A DNA stretch of 64,000 nucleotides from QHXW01 sp035297145 (GCA_035297145.1 DATGZN010000041.1:35533-99532); one strand, 5' to 3'. Shown: positions 42,538 to 50,870, counted from the first letter of the stretch. Numbers and translations: made by a program. The notes: generated by a model not told the origin, from the sequence alone.

Positions 42538-43182
42538 TCACACGCGCCGTGATTTGCCGTTTGTTTTCCCCCGTTGGGTAGTGCCATTTTTGACTACGGT
42601 TTCCGTACAGCCGGAACGGTACGCATCCACAGCCGTCATGACGGGAATGCCGAGTTTTCCCGCAATGCTCCGCCACGACTCGCCCCGTTCCCGGAGTTGC
42701 ACCACCTCATCCCGGCGAAAGACTCGCTTGGGACGGCCAACATGTTTGCCGTTGGCTTGGGCAACCCGGATTCCTGCTAGAGTGCGTTCCCGGATCAACT
42801 CCCGCTCGAATTGCGCCACCGCAGCGAGGATGTGCATCAGGAGCTTACTGGCGGGGTTGGATTCATCCGTATCCAGTCCTTGGGACGTGGCAATGAACCG
42901 CACCCCCAAGCTGGCGAGTTCCTGAATCCCGCTCACGCAATGGACGAGTGATCTGCCGAACCGATCCAGTTTCCAAACCAGCACCACATCAAACCGGCGC
43001 TGACGGGCATCGGTCATGAGCTTGTCCAATCCCGGCCTTGAAGCCTTCGCTCCGCTGATTTGATCCTGGTAGATCCCGGCAAGCTCCCACCCCCGGCGCT
43101 GCACGTACTCCGTCAATTCCCGAACTTGGATGGCGTTGTGTTGATCGGCGGTGCTCACACGAGCGTAGATGGCGGCCTTCAT
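42538..43182 (-). CDS. serine recombinase (resolvase/invertase family)
   Basis: 214 residues. Catalytic N-terminus AAIYARVSTADQ with the nucleophilic Ser, then LDRFGRSL and AQFERELIRERTLAG (helix E); C-terminal HTH from KHVGRPKRVFRRDEV to MTAVDAYRSG. About the size of small resolvases, so more likely to resolve or invert DNA than to integrate a large element. AGGTG lies 5 bases before ATG 43182, which overlaps the upstream stop. Last in a string of six overlapping genes. Confidence 0.93.
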   Translation of the reverse strand: MKAAIYARVSTADQHNAIQVRELTEYVQRRGWELAGIYQDQISGAKASRPGLDKLMTDARQRRFDVVLVWKLDRFGRSLVHCVSGIQELASLGVRFIATSQGLDTDESNPASKLLMHILAAVAQFERELIRERTLAGIRVAQANGKHVGRPKRVFRRDEVVQLRERGESWRSIAGKLGIPVMTAVDAYRSGCTETVVKNGTTQRGKTNGKSRRV

Positions 43183-43319
43183 TTGGCACCTTCGAGCATC
43201 GTGCCAGCGACAATTACAATCAGCATGGCGATTTCAACGGGGGACAGAACCGGCGACAACGTCAGGGTTGCTACGAGACTGAACATCGCCCAATCGAACC
43301 AGCGCCACCGATCAGACAT
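43179..43319 (-). CDS. 46-residue membrane protein
   Basis: Start ATG 43319 has GAGGT 5 bases upstream and lies within the end of the preceding gene. The product is nearly all membrane: RWFDWAMFSLVATLTLSP and EIAMLIVIVAGTML. The stop overlaps the recombinase start (ATGA). Role unknown. Confidence 0.65.
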   Translation of the reverse strand: MSDRWRWFDWAMFSLVATLTLSPVLSPVEIAMLIVIVAGTMLEGAK

Positions 43320-43656
43320 GTTTACCTCGACGCTTGCCAGCAGCCTGCCGTAGTTCCTGTTTACGCTTCTCCGCTTCAATCAGCACATCGTTTGGATCTG
43401 CGTAGCGTTTCTCCCACCGTTGCCGTAATCGTCCAAACTTGGCCCAGTCGTGCTGTTCTCGGCTGTGCATCACTTCGGCAATCTCGAAGTTCACCCAGCA
43501 TCGGGTTTCTTCGATTACAACCCGGAAGTGTTTTAGGAAATCGCGGCTGAGGAATGGGAACGCCTGGAGGCTTTGGAGATCGGCCAGGACTTGCTCGAAA
43601 TCCTGGTTGAGCGAATGAAGGGTTTCGTACACGCGGAGTTTCTGCGACGGTTGCAT
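43312..43656 (-). CDS. 114-residue helical hypothetical protein
   Basis: ATG 43656 has GGAGGTG 5-6 bases upstream and shares its A with the previous gene's TGA. Mostly helical and charged: LHSLNQDFEQVLADLQSLQ, FRVVIEETRCWVNFEIAEV, WAKFGRLRQRWEKRY, ending in Lys/Arg-rich KRRGKHV. A coiled-coil-like, possibly nucleic-acid-binding element protein. Family not recognised. Confidence 0.7.
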   Translation of the reverse strand: MQPSQKLRVYETLHSLNQDFEQVLADLQSLQAFPFLSRDFLKHFRVVIEETRCWVNFEIAEVMHSREQHDWAKFGRLRQRWEKRYADPNDVLIEAEKRKQELRQAAGKRRGKHV

Positions 43657-43745
43657 CACAGCCACCTCCGCATCAGCCGATAGAAGAACGCGTGGATGTT
43701 CCACCCCAGCAAAGTCCAACGGGTTTTCAGCGTGGGCTTAGCCAT
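43656..43745 (-). CDS. 29-residue amphipathic peptide in the ArdC-recombinase operon
   Basis: ATG 43745 overlaps the previous stop by 8 nt and its own stop overlaps the next ATG (TGATG). The product contains RWTLLGWNIHAFFYRLMRRW, rich in Trp and Arg. Its place in an unbroken chain of overlapping genes argues it is translated. It could be a membrane-active peptide or simply a coupling ORF. Confidence 0.45.
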   Translation of the reverse strand: MAKPTLKTRWTLLGWNIHAFFYRLMRRWL

Positions 43746-43917
43746 TGCTCACCCCCGCTGCTTTTTGCTGCTCCTCATCCGTGAGCCATCGCCACGTGGA
43801 ACCGTCCCAGAGTGCCCGTCTCACGTAGATGGTTCCCCACAGGTAAAATCCCGTGGGTCCTTGGGCATTCTTGCGAAGCCAAGCAATCGCTTCTCGATAA
43901 TCAGGCCATCGGATCAT
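43738..43917 (-). CDS. 59-residue hypothetical protein
   Basis: ATG 43917 overlaps the ArdC-like stop (ATGA). The product begins MIRWPDYREAIAWLRKNA and continues GFYLWGTIYVRRALWDG, a compact Trp-rich soluble protein. Not recognised. Position between ardC-like and recombinase genes suggests an accessory role in the element. Confidence 0.6.
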   Translation of the reverse strand: MIRWPDYREAIAWLRKNAQGPTGFYLWGTIYVRRALWDGSTWRWLTDEEQQKAAGVSNG

Positions 43918-44816
43918 GCTGCCACCTCTGCCGATTGCGAACGCTGGATCATGAAGTCGGCTGCCTGTTGTGCCTTCGATGCTGCCGTAAAGATGGCCCG
44001 TTTGTCAGCCTTGAGAACCTTGAGCCATGACGCAATGTATTGGGCATGATCGGCACGGGGTTCGCTGCTCAGCCCCAGATGTGCCAACGTGAAAGCAGCC
44101 GTCAATTCCGCTACCAGTTCCTCAACGCTATAGGCGTTATCGCCGAAGCGCTTGCCCAATTCCCGATTGCATCGACTCGCGGCTGATGTCCAATGCCCGG
44201 TTTCATGTGCTCGGGTGCTGTAGTAATCCATCGGCGTGAAGAACGCAGCAAACGGCGGTAGGGTGATGGTGTCATCGGCGGGACTGTAAAATGCCCGATT
44301 CCCTTGATGAATCACACGGGCATTAATCCCGCGAAAAAACACCTCAGCCTGTTCAATCCGCTGCTCAATCGGCGTTTCAGCATCAGCCTTGGGCGAGTAC
44401 CCGTCTACCTGTGCGGCATTGAACACGGAATATCCCCGTGTGAACAACAGCCGTGATCCAGCCTTCGGCGTATCTTCGCCATCATCGGTTTCGGCTGCAT
44501 TGTTGGCGAATTTCCAGAACACAACTAGCGTTGCTTTCTCGCCCTTGCGGACTTGTGCCCCTCGATCTAACCATTGAGTGTAGGTACCCCACTCCCCACG
44601 TTCGTAGCCCTTGGCATTTGCCGCAGCCCACAGACAAACCGTGTTGATGCCCCGATACGGTTTCTTGCTCGTGACGTTGATCGGGCTGAATGCAAACTTC
44701 CCAGAGGTGTGCCAGGGCATTCTCCAGTTGCTCACCCCTGCTTCGATTGCGTTGATGATTTGGGACGTGACACGGGAGTACACGTCCGGTTTTTCGGTAT
44801 GCTCGTTTGTAGGCAT
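43914..44816 (-). CDS. ArdC-like antirestriction / ssDNA-binding zincin
   Basis: 300 residues from ATG 44816 (MPTNEHTEKPDVY). N-terminal DUF1738 ssDNA-binding domain (VTSQIINAIEAGVSNWRMPW, KPYRGINTVCLW, WGTYTQWLDRGAQVRKGEK), then a metallopeptidase domain with HETGHWT and EELVAELTAAFTLAHLG. ArdC of plasmid pSa protects incoming ssDNA from restriction; homologues mark conjugative or integrative elements. First of six overlapping genes ending in the recombinase. Confidence 0.92.
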   Translation of the reverse strand: MPTNEHTEKPDVYSRVTSQIINAIEAGVSNWRMPWHTSGKFAFSPINVTSKKPYRGINTVCLWAAANAKGYERGEWGTYTQWLDRGAQVRKGEKATLVVFWKFANNAAETDDGEDTPKAGSRLLFTRGYSVFNAAQVDGYSPKADAETPIEQRIEQAEVFFRGINARVIHQGNRAFYSPADDTITLPPFAAFFTPMDYYSTRAHETGHWTSAASRCNRELGKRFGDNAYSVEELVAELTAAFTLAHLGLSSEPRADHAQYIASWLKVLKADKRAIFTAASKAQQAADFMIQRSQSAEVAA

Positions 44817-45244
44817 CGCTGAAAATCGACCTTTCGCGGTGTTTAGGGATCGGCAGGTGTTGATAGCACTTGCCGGTTCCGTTTCTTGCATCGACAGAAT
44901 AATCTAGATTTAGAAAACGCGAAAGTTACTCTGGGTTACCGCAACATCGACGGGGGGATGGGTCGATCCAAAGCAGTGGTGGGGTACGCTGGCGTAGGCG
45001 CTAACGCGGGAAAGCTCACAAAAAAAACAAAAAAAATCGGGGGGTACTGAATTTCACTCCTAATTTTGTGTGAAGGGAGTCCTGCGCCGTAGCCTAATGC
45101 TCATGACTTATTGGCGACATGGAGTCCCTCCGCGAGACATGAAAAGAGGATGGAGTCAGTGATCCGCCAGTTACGCCAGATACCCGGTTTGAGGGACAAA
45201 ATGATAACCCAAGTTAATACACCTCGGGTGCTATGATGCGGGTC
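44817..45244. other. non-coding region between divergent genes
   Basis: About 430 bp without a plausible gene. It holds an A-rich tract (45019-45038) flanked by GC-rich sequence and probably the promoter of the ArdC operon. No strong palindrome seen. Confidence 0.35.
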
Positions 45245-45430
45245 ATGGAACCTTTAGCGCTTTTGCAAATGACTCCTGGGGTCTTCCAGGTGGTAGGCAC
45301 CATCAATTCGCTCGTGTTCGGCGTCTTCGTGGCCTGTGTCGTGGCGGCGGTTTTCCTTTTCAGCGTGAACAGGAAGCTGAAACGCATCTGCCAGCTCATC
45401 GAGAAGAACAGCACTCCAACGTCAGATTGA
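45245..45430 (+). CDS. 61-residue membrane protein
   Basis: ATG 45245 or ATG 45233 may start it. One hydrophobic helix (FGVFVACVVAAVFLFSV) followed by a basic stretch (NRKLKRICQLIEKNS). Small single-pass membrane protein of the element; function unknown. Confidence 0.45.
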   Translation: MEPLALLQMTPGVFQVVGTINSLVFGVFVACVVAAVFLFSVNRKLKRICQLIEKNSTPTSD

Positions 45431-45592
45431 TTTCATGATCTTGGCGGCCAGTTCTCGACGGGCGTCCCGGTATTTTCCCGCGCCCAGGCGGAGGCTTTTC
45501 TCGCTGGAACATGACGCAGGCTGATTTGAGAAATTGCCGGGAACGGAAAAAATTGTGGGATGGGGATTAGGTGCGGCTAGGTAACAGGATTC

Positions 45593-45931
45593 CTACGCGC
45601 CTATGGCGATGGGCTTGGGGCGGATGTTTATATCGGAGTTCAGTTGAAATAGCTGCTCACACAGAATACTGACCTTCTCCAGATCCCCCTCACGCACTGC
45701 CTTCGTCAATTCTGGGAACTCGCCCAGCCTACCCACGATCTTGTCGGTGTAAACGAAACGGGCGACTTCACCTACCTTAGCGGTCGGCAGTGTCAGGAAC
45801 GGGCTGGTTTCCTGAAAATCGGAGCGTGTTGGATTGTTGTGGCTTGTGCCGCTGCTTACCGTGTGCCATCCCTCAATGGCAAATGACGCAAAGAAAGGTG
45901 CGATATTGCCGAGCCTCATCCTTACGTGCAA
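45593..45931 (-). CDS. 112-residue hypothetical protein
   Basis: The C-terminal two thirds look protein-like: VGEVARFVYTDKIVGRLGEF, ELTKAVREGDLEKVSILCEQ, then SDINIRPKPIAIGA. The N-terminal part is less convincing and the start may be further in. No family recognised. Confidence 0.4.
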   Translation of the reverse strand: MHVRMRLGNIAPFFASFAIEGWHTVSSGTSHNNPTRSDFQETSPFLTLPTAKVGEVARFVYTDKIVGRLGEFPELTKAVREGDLEKVSILCEQLFQLNSDINIRPKPIAIGA

Positions 45932-45958
45932 GTACCCGCGTTCCGCAAGCTGGCAACG

Positions 45959-46207
45959 CTACTTCAACCTGGCGACAAGAGCGCCAAGGAAAAATAGAAT
46001 GAGACATCCAAACATACCGGCAATGCCAAGGATGATGCTGCCCTCGCGGGAGGGTCCCTTCAGAAAAGCGAGCCAAGGCGGAATGTAGTCGTACGCGATG
46101 CCAGAGATGAAGCATACGAGGAAGATGATACAAAGAATCCCGGTCTGGATTAGCCCCGGATACGAAGAGAGTTTGAACCGTGCTGGACACGGTGTCACGG
46201 GTTCCAT
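45959..46207 (-). CDS. 82-residue membrane protein
   Basis: From ATG 46207 (MEPVTPCPARFKLSSYPG). Two membrane helices: IQTGILCIIFLVCFISGIAY and IILGIAGMFGCLILFFLGAL, joined by a short loop. Lies 27 bp upstream of the previous gene on the same strand. Function unknown. Confidence 0.55.
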   Translation of the reverse strand: MEPVTPCPARFKLSSYPGLIQTGILCIIFLVCFISGIAYDYIPPWLAFLKGPSREGSIILGIAGMFGCLILFFLGALVARLK

Positions 46208-46372
46208 TTCGCCTTCCCGACCACGAGCCAGTATACTCCCCACGCCTCTTCGTTTGGGTCTTTTGGCGAGGTCCTGAGGCCGGAAGCAAAGGACTACGTG
46301 GATGCGATGCGGGTGGGGATGCTAGAACAGCTATGAGGTGGTGCGTCCCCGCGCAGAGAGGTCAGCCCAAAT

Positions 46373-46768
46373 CTAACCGTGTGCTGCTAGAACTTTGCAA
46401 ACCTCGGGCAGGAACACTTCGTCCTCAACGGGCTTGTGCAGGCAGGCGTTGGCACCCAGGTTTTTGACGGCAGGAAGAAATGCTCCGCCCAAGAATTCCG
46501 ACACTGCGAGTACCTTGACGTGCGGAAGCTCGGCACGAATTGAACAGATCAATTCAATGCCATCTTCCTCCGGCATGCTTATATCTAGAACGACCAGATC
46601 GAAGAAGCGATCTACAACAGCCTTCCAGGCTTCCCGTCCGTTTTCCGCTTCCACAACTAAATATCCGGCTTCTTCCAAAGTGCGGCGAAAGCTGCAGCGT
46701 GCGTCGGGATCATCATCTACAACGAGAATCGAGGGCACATACGGGCTGGGAGTTCTCTTCTCCGTCAA
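46373..46768 (-). CDS. single-domain response regulator
   Basis: 131 residues: SILVVDDDPDARC, phospho-Asp in LVVLDISMPEEDG, AVSEF, and HKPVE lysine. No output domain. Similar in design to the regulator at 36.3 kb but on the mobile element. The upstream 95-residue gene overlaps its start by 4 nt, so the two are translationally coupled. No kinase nearby. Confidence 0.85.
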   Translation of the reverse strand: MTEKRTPSPYVPSILVVDDDPDARCSFRRTLEEAGYLVVEAENGREAWKAVVDRFFDLVVLDISMPEEDGIELICSIRAELPHVKVLAVSEFLGGAFLPAVKNLGANACLHKPVEDEVFLPEVCKVLAAHG

Positions 46769-47052
46769 TTGCCCACGACCTCAGATTGGCTCCGCGTATA
46801 GAAACGAGTGAAGGTGCTTACGGGCGATGTCGTTGTGTCGACTGTTGTCACATGTATCAGCCGCAGATGTTGGCGGTAAGAATCCTCGGCCTGATTCATT
46901 TTGACTTGAGTGGCGTGCATCGTCATGTCAAGAGGACTCAGATCTTCTGAGGCTTCCAGAGCGGCACGAAACTGACGCACCGCGTGCCAGTGTTCCAGAA
47001 CTGCTTTTTTGAGCAATTGCTCTTTCTCGGTGCAGATCAGGCAATCCGACAT
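46765..47052 (-). CDS. 95-residue hypothetical protein coupled to a response regulator
   Basis: From ATG 47052: MSDCLICTEKEQLLKKAVLE. A Cys pair (CLIC) then helical segments (HWHAVRQFRAALEASEDLSP, QAEDSYRQHLRLIH). Similar in plan to the next gene upstream (WKSARLAYEQHVREHGC). The C-terminus is Thr/Ser-rich. Stop overlaps the response regulator start. Role unknown. Confidence 0.55.
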   Translation of the reverse strand: MSDCLICTEKEQLLKKAVLEHWHAVRQFRAALEASEDLSPLDMTMHATQVKMNQAEDSYRQHLRLIHVTTVDTTTSPVSTFTRFYTRSQSEVVGN

Positions 47053-47197
47053 GCGGCCTCCCAGTATCCTTTCGTTACCTGCGCCGGTGCGGTGGGGGGA
47101 AACCACGCTTCGCGGATTTGCGCAGCGGACGCATTCCTGGCTGGTGGCTTCCCCTCTACACCAAGACAAACACGCGAAGGCCAGCATCAAGGCGTGC

Positions 47198-47518
47198 TCA
47201 TGAAATCCTGGCCATCTTCATCGACAATGAATTGCGCAGCGAGGAAAGCATTCTTGTAAATTGGCTCAGCCCTCTGTTCCTGTCCAATCCTTCCGCCTGC
47301 CCTGGTTCAACCAATTGCGCTGGCGAATGTTCTAAACAACCATGCTCCCTGACGTGCTGTTCATAAGCCAGTCGCGCACTTTTCCAGGCAGTTGCGGCAG
47401 CGATGAGATCTGTCCCAAACCCACGACCGAACGAATGGCCCACCTTTGATGAGCAACGGCATATCGGTATACCCTGCTCCTCCTGTGCCTCTATCAGGGC
47501 TTTGACCGTTTGCGCCAT
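47198..47518 (-). CDS. hypothetical protein related to the 95-residue gene
   Basis: 106 residues from ATG 47518 (MAQTVKALIEAQEEQG); a longer start at 47578 is open. Contains CRC, AAATAWKSARLAYEQHVREH, resembling the helical part of the gene at 46.8-47.1 kb. The last third is less protein-like. Function unknown. Confidence 0.4.
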   Translation of the reverse strand: MAQTVKALIEAQEEQGIPICRCSSKVGHSFGRGFGTDLIAAATAWKSARLAYEQHVREHGCLEHSPAQLVEPGQAEGLDRNRGLSQFTRMLSSLRNSLSMKMARIS

Positions 47519-47856
47519 ATATTTGAACAGCCGTTCGCGGCGTTCGCAAGGAAATTTTCTGTGAGTACTTTGGTTCATTCCGGCCCCCAGCGTTCATCAC
47601 GTCAATGGTGTCATTCCTTCCGCCAAGCAGCCGCCTTCTCCTCCGAGCCTGCCCAGCGTTGGCAACTCTCAACGCAGTTCACTCGCCAAACAGAATGTGG
47701 CTGTGTGCTCAGAAACGCGGGTTGAAAATACAGGATCTTGGTCGATCTTCCAAAGCTTGTGCTAACGAATGATCTAATGGCAACTATATCTCCTGTGAGT
47801 TCGCTGATTTCAGCAGTCTGAGTGATTTGCCCCAACTCATGTGATCGCCACGTGCG
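47519..47856. other. region without a convincing gene
   Basis: Only open frames of odd composition occur here, for example a minus-strand frame 47611-47931 rich in Ser/Gly/Trp. I regard it as decayed or non-coding sequence. Confidence 0.3.
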
Positions 47857-48027
47857 TGGTTCTACGCTGATTGGGCTTGCGCATCCACCGGCAAAACCAC
47901 CGGCGCTTGCCCCACCAACGTTGTCGATCACATCAAGGCGCTGAAGCGTGGGGGGGCGGATGATCCCGGCAACATGTAGTGGCAGAGCATCGAAGATGCG
48001 AAGGACAAGGATCGGTGGGAGGATTGA
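47857..48027 (+). pseudogene. HNH endonuclease remnant with in-frame amber codon
   Basis: The plus-strand frame reads WFYADWACASTGKTTGA, NVVDHIKALKRGGADDPGNM, then TAG (47977-47979), then WQSIEDAKDKDRWED and TGA (48025). DHI, GG and the N-M-x-W-Q block are the end of an HNH nuclease domain, where Q is expected at the TAG (one C-to-T change from CAG). No proper N-terminus precedes it. Confidence 0.6.
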
Positions 48028-48090
48028 GCGCCCGGTGTGGGCCGATAAAGCACACTCGCCCTGTTACCGCGACCATGGGGCAAGCATGAT

Positions 48091-48519
48091 TCACTGATCT
48101 CGTTTCTGAAGAGCGCTAGAAATGGCTTGGACAAGGGCCGTTGATTGGCTTTTGAGATCCACGATCTTTCGTTTACAAACGTCGTCAACTTCCGTTGTAA
48201 CGCATCCCTCAATTTCAAGAACAGAACGGTCAAGCCTTCTGGCGCTCTCTTGAAAGTTGGTCACTGCACTTATCTCAATGTTGACCGTATTCTGGCGCGA
48301 ACCAAGCAATCGTTCGGCAGGTGTTGCAAGCTTCAATCCATAGAACGCAAGGGCAGCGATGGTGACGGAGCCAGTTAGTCTAATCCTTGTCCTCTGCTTT
48401 TCATTAGTGTCGGACTTGTCGAACAAGGCCGAACTCGACTTGTACAGCAGAAGTCCGATGGCCGTCGCCGTGATGGCCCAGAGTACTGGAAGAAGTAGTG
48501 TTAACGTCTCTTGGCTCAT
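48091..48519 (-). CDS. 142-residue two-helix membrane protein
   Basis: Two membrane helices near the N-terminus (LLLPVLWAITATAIGLLLY and LTGSVTIAALAFYGLKLA), then about 75 soluble residues with two Cys (EGCVTTEVDDVCKRK) that could form a disulfide outside the cytoplasm. It follows the secreted protein gene on the same strand after 24 bp. Function unknown. Confidence 0.65.
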   Translation of the reverse strand: MSQETLTLLLPVLWAITATAIGLLLYKSSSALFDKSDTNEKQRTRIRLTGSVTIAALAFYGLKLATPAERLLGSRQNTVNIEISAVTNFQESARRLDRSVLEIEGCVTTEVDDVCKRKIVDLKSQSTALVQAISSALQKRDQ

Positions 48520-48543
48520 AACACTTCTTTCGGCAGTGCTAGT

Positions 48544-49185
48544 CTACTTTTTGTAAGGTGCGCAGGCGCTGACTACGCTGTAAAAATAGTCGCCGAAGAG
48601 CCGCTCAATTTCCTGACAGAGCTTGTCTGTCTTGCTGCTCTCGTGTACCTTATCTTTGCTGATGGTTACTATTTCTGCAGATCCTACAATTCCACAAGTC
48701 ATCTTATCTGGGCCTAAGTCTACGACGGAATCACAGTACTGAGTGACCAGCAACACTTGATAGTAACTCGATGCATCGTCGCTACCCGTCTTCGGTACTG
48801 TAGTAATTAGGGCCTCGCCTGAACTCAGGCCATTGAAGGCAATGTTTTCTCCCGAAGCCGTCAGCTTGGACACGACAGTTTTGCTAAGTCCAGCGAGATC
48901 AAGATGCTGAATCGCTATTAAGTACCACGCAAAAGAGACTACGCATGTTGGGCAGCCGACCTTCTTCCCTTCGAGTACTTTATGCAAGGCGCCCGCTGTA
49001 AAGTCTGTCGGAGATTCGAAACCGTAGATCAGCGGTGCGCCCTCCAATCCAATCTTGCATGGGGTAAGTTGTTTAGTAGGTGGTCGCTTTTTCGCACAAT
49101 CTGGGAGTTTCATAGCTTGGCCAAGCAGTGCTTGCATCGCCAGGATGCAGGAGAGTGAGAAGCAAATCGCTGTTGTTGTGCTCAT
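48544..49185 (-). CDS. secreted Cys-containing hypothetical protein
   Basis: 213 residues from ATG 49185, giving a signal peptide (AICFSLSCILAMQALLGQA). The mature part has several Cys (LPDCAKK, TPCKIG, GCPTCVVS, TQYCD, MTCGIV, KLCQEI, SACAPY), suggesting disulfides. No family recognised. Probably in one operon with the downstream membrane protein. Confidence 0.6.
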   Translation of the reverse strand: MSTTTAICFSLSCILAMQALLGQAMKLPDCAKKRPPTKQLTPCKIGLEGAPLIYGFESPTDFTAGALHKVLEGKKVGCPTCVVSFAWYLIAIQHLDLAGLSKTVVSKLTASGENIAFNGLSSGEALITTVPKTGSDDASSYYQVLLVTQYCDSVVDLGPDKMTCGIVGSAEIVTISKDKVHESSKTDKLCQEIERLFGDYFYSVVSACAPYKK

Positions 49186-49298
49186 GCGAGCCCGATCTCT
49201 CAGGAAGAGAAGTCTAACATGAACTAAACTCAAGCGGGAAGCCGTTGGTCTTGCAGTGCTCGAACTCTCATGGAGGGCTTAACCCGAGTGCCACCCCC

Positions 49299-49906
49299 TC
49301 ATCTGCTTCCACGCCTGCACAAGCTCCTGGATCGAACGAGCGAGGCTGTTAACCCAACCAAAGTGAGTATTAAGACAAAGGATGAAGGCTCGGGTACGGG
49401 CATATTGAGGTTGTCCATCAATGTTTCCCGAATGGAGCCGTCATAGTTCGGCACATCGATCGAACCAGAAAAGACAAACGAAAAGTAATGCCCAGGCTCG
49501 GCTGGATCTGGCTGACGTCCACGAAGGCATAAGTGCTCATTATCGGAGCGTAATGTGTTGTAAACGAAATATCCAGAGGATTAACACCCTCGGTATTCTC
49601 TATCCCATCGAAGTCCCAAGCCAAGAGATCAGGGGTCACGCCCGCCTCACCAAGCGACGCGGGCACAATGAAATATCCAGGGGGCATATCAACGGTGAGC
49701 GGCCCGTAGTATTCGCCACCGATGGTCAGCGATGACGCGTTGGGCAATCCCAGCAACAGTGAATCTATCAAATGTCCGTGATCGGCATCCACCGTGTAAG
49801 AGTAAGTGTACACGCCGCTGCTGGAATCAAACGTTGTATCCAGGCTGATGCTGTCGGCGCAAGCTGAGCCAACGAACGGCAACAGGAGCAGTACTAGTTT
49901 CTTCAT
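49299..49906 (-). pseudogene. PEP-CTERM protein gene broken by a single-base frameshift
   Basis: ATG 49906 has GGAGG 8 bases upstream. Signal peptide (LVLLLLPFVGSACA), then a beta-rich body (YTYSYTVDADHGHLIDSL). Near 49,495-49,506 the frame shifts: as it stands translation ends at 49418 with SFLVRSMCRT. In the neighbouring frame the expected sequence continues HYFSFVFSGSIDVPNYDG and ends with PVPEPSSFVLILTL plus an Arg-rich tail, a complete PEP-CTERM signal. One base appears lost, by mutation or sequencing error. Confidence 0.75.
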
Positions 49907-50016
49907 TTTGGCAACCTCCAGACGGTGCATGATGGGCAGTATACACCTGACGCCCTCCGGCTGGAAAAGGCTCCCACGGGGAACCAGAGCGCATTCGGGA
50001 TTATTCAAAACTTGCC

Positions 50017-50194
50017 TTGACAATCCGTCCGACGACCAAGGCGAAGCTGGACGCTGTTGGCCGTGATTGAGGGACGCCCGGCCTGGAAGGTGGTGGAAGA
50101 TGGAATTGATGCCTACATCGGCAACCTGGCTCCAGAAGATCACAAGGCGGTGCAGGCTGTTGTCGAGAGAATCCAGGCGAAATCTGGCGCATGA
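50017..50194 (+). pseudogene. frameshifted ribbon-helix-helix (CopG-like) gene remnant
   Basis: One frame encodes LTIRPTTKAKLDAVGRD and stops at TGA in GATTGAG (50065-50071); the next frame continues EGRPAWKVVEDGIDAYIGNL and ends AVVERIQAKSGA at 50194. Removing one T in GATTGAG joins them into a typical RHH antitoxin-like protein. No partner toxin lies next to it, and no upstream start with a ribosome-binding site is seen. Confidence 0.6.
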
Positions 50195-50238
50195 AAACGA
50201 GAGAAGAAACCCGACAGTTCAAATTTCTAGAACCGCAT

Positions 50239-50268
50239 TTGAAGTGGCTATGGCTTTTGCCGTATACT
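50239..50268 (+). promoter_or_regulatory. promoter of the 90-residue gene
   Basis: TTGAAG (50239-50244), 18 bp, TATACT (50263-50268). The ATG at 50276 starts 7 nt later, again predicting a leaderless transcript; no ribosome-binding site precedes this ATG. Confidence 0.5.
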
Positions 50269-50275
50269 CCCCTCC

Positions 50276-50548
50276 ATGCCAAAAGAAATGGGATACACGA
50301 TCGAGGTGCCAGAGTATCGGCTTACAGTTCGACCCCACGGTGTCGGCTGGATCTGCTTGATTTATGATCGCTCAAGTGGTTCATATGTTCAGCCAATAGA
50401 TCACGTCGAGCCGACTCTGGATGCAGCCAAGCTCTGGGCTTGCAGATACGCCTCACATCTCGCAGCCTTGCATATCGAACAAGCCGTTCAAGACCCATGC
50501 GAGGAGATGCTTACCCTTTGGAAGGAAGTCCTGTTGGATTCTAACTGA
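50276..50548 (+). CDS. 90-residue hypothetical protein (HicB-like appearance)
   Basis: MPKEMGYTIEVPEYRLTVRP, then GWICLIYDRSSGSYVQP and helices (AAKLWACRYASHLAALHIEQ). The N-terminal strands followed by helices loosely resemble small HicB-type partners, but no toxin is adjacent. Starts at the predicted transcript end. Function unknown. Confidence 0.55.
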   Translation: MPKEMGYTIEVPEYRLTVRPHGVGWICLIYDRSSGSYVQPIDHVEPTLDAAKLWACRYASHLAALHIEQAVQDPCEEMLTLWKEVLLDSN

Positions 50549-50567
50549 CCTGTTACCATTGACCATG

Positions 50568-50816
50568 ATGCCCACCACCACCCGCACCGCCCTTCTCACC
50601 CACGCCCTGATTGGCTACGAGGAGCGCAAAGCCGAGATCACCGAAGCCATCGCCAAATTGCGGAGCAGCCTGCAAGCCGCCACACCGGCACTTACCGAAG
50701 CCAAGCCCCGGCGCAAGCGCGGCACGATGTCCCCTGCCGCCAGAAAACGCATGGCCTTGATGATGAAACAGCGTTGGGCCAAAGCCAAGCGGAGTGGGAA
50801 AAAGAGCTTAAGATAG
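50568..50816 (+). CDS. small basic protein with Lys/Arg-rich tail
   Basis: 82 residues (ATG 50568, or ATG 50565). Helical N-terminus (ALLTHALIGYEERKAEITEA), Pro-rich linker, then a basic tail (PAARKRMALMMKQRWAKAKR). This tail is common in small acidobacterial DNA-associated proteins. A nucleic-acid-binding role is inferred from charge only. Confidence 0.6.
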   Translation: MPTTTRTALLTHALIGYEERKAEITEAIAKLRSSLQAATPALTEAKPRRKRGTMSPAARKRMALMMKQRWAKAKRSGKKSLR

Positions 50817-50870
50817 GACGATCTGGGTGCGTAGCACCCGTTGGACTGCGACGGAAAGGAGGATAGCGAC

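Noticed and set aside
47611..47931. 106-codon minus-strand frame
   Set aside because: Odd Ser/Trp/Gly composition, no ribosome-binding site, and it overlaps the HNH remnant on the other strand.
42171..47979. Amber codons in two element genes, as a sign of TAG recoding or suppression
   Set aside because: Other genes here end normally at TAG, for example the Panacea-like gene at 58415-58417, and both interrupted genes are otherwise fragments. Decay explains it better.
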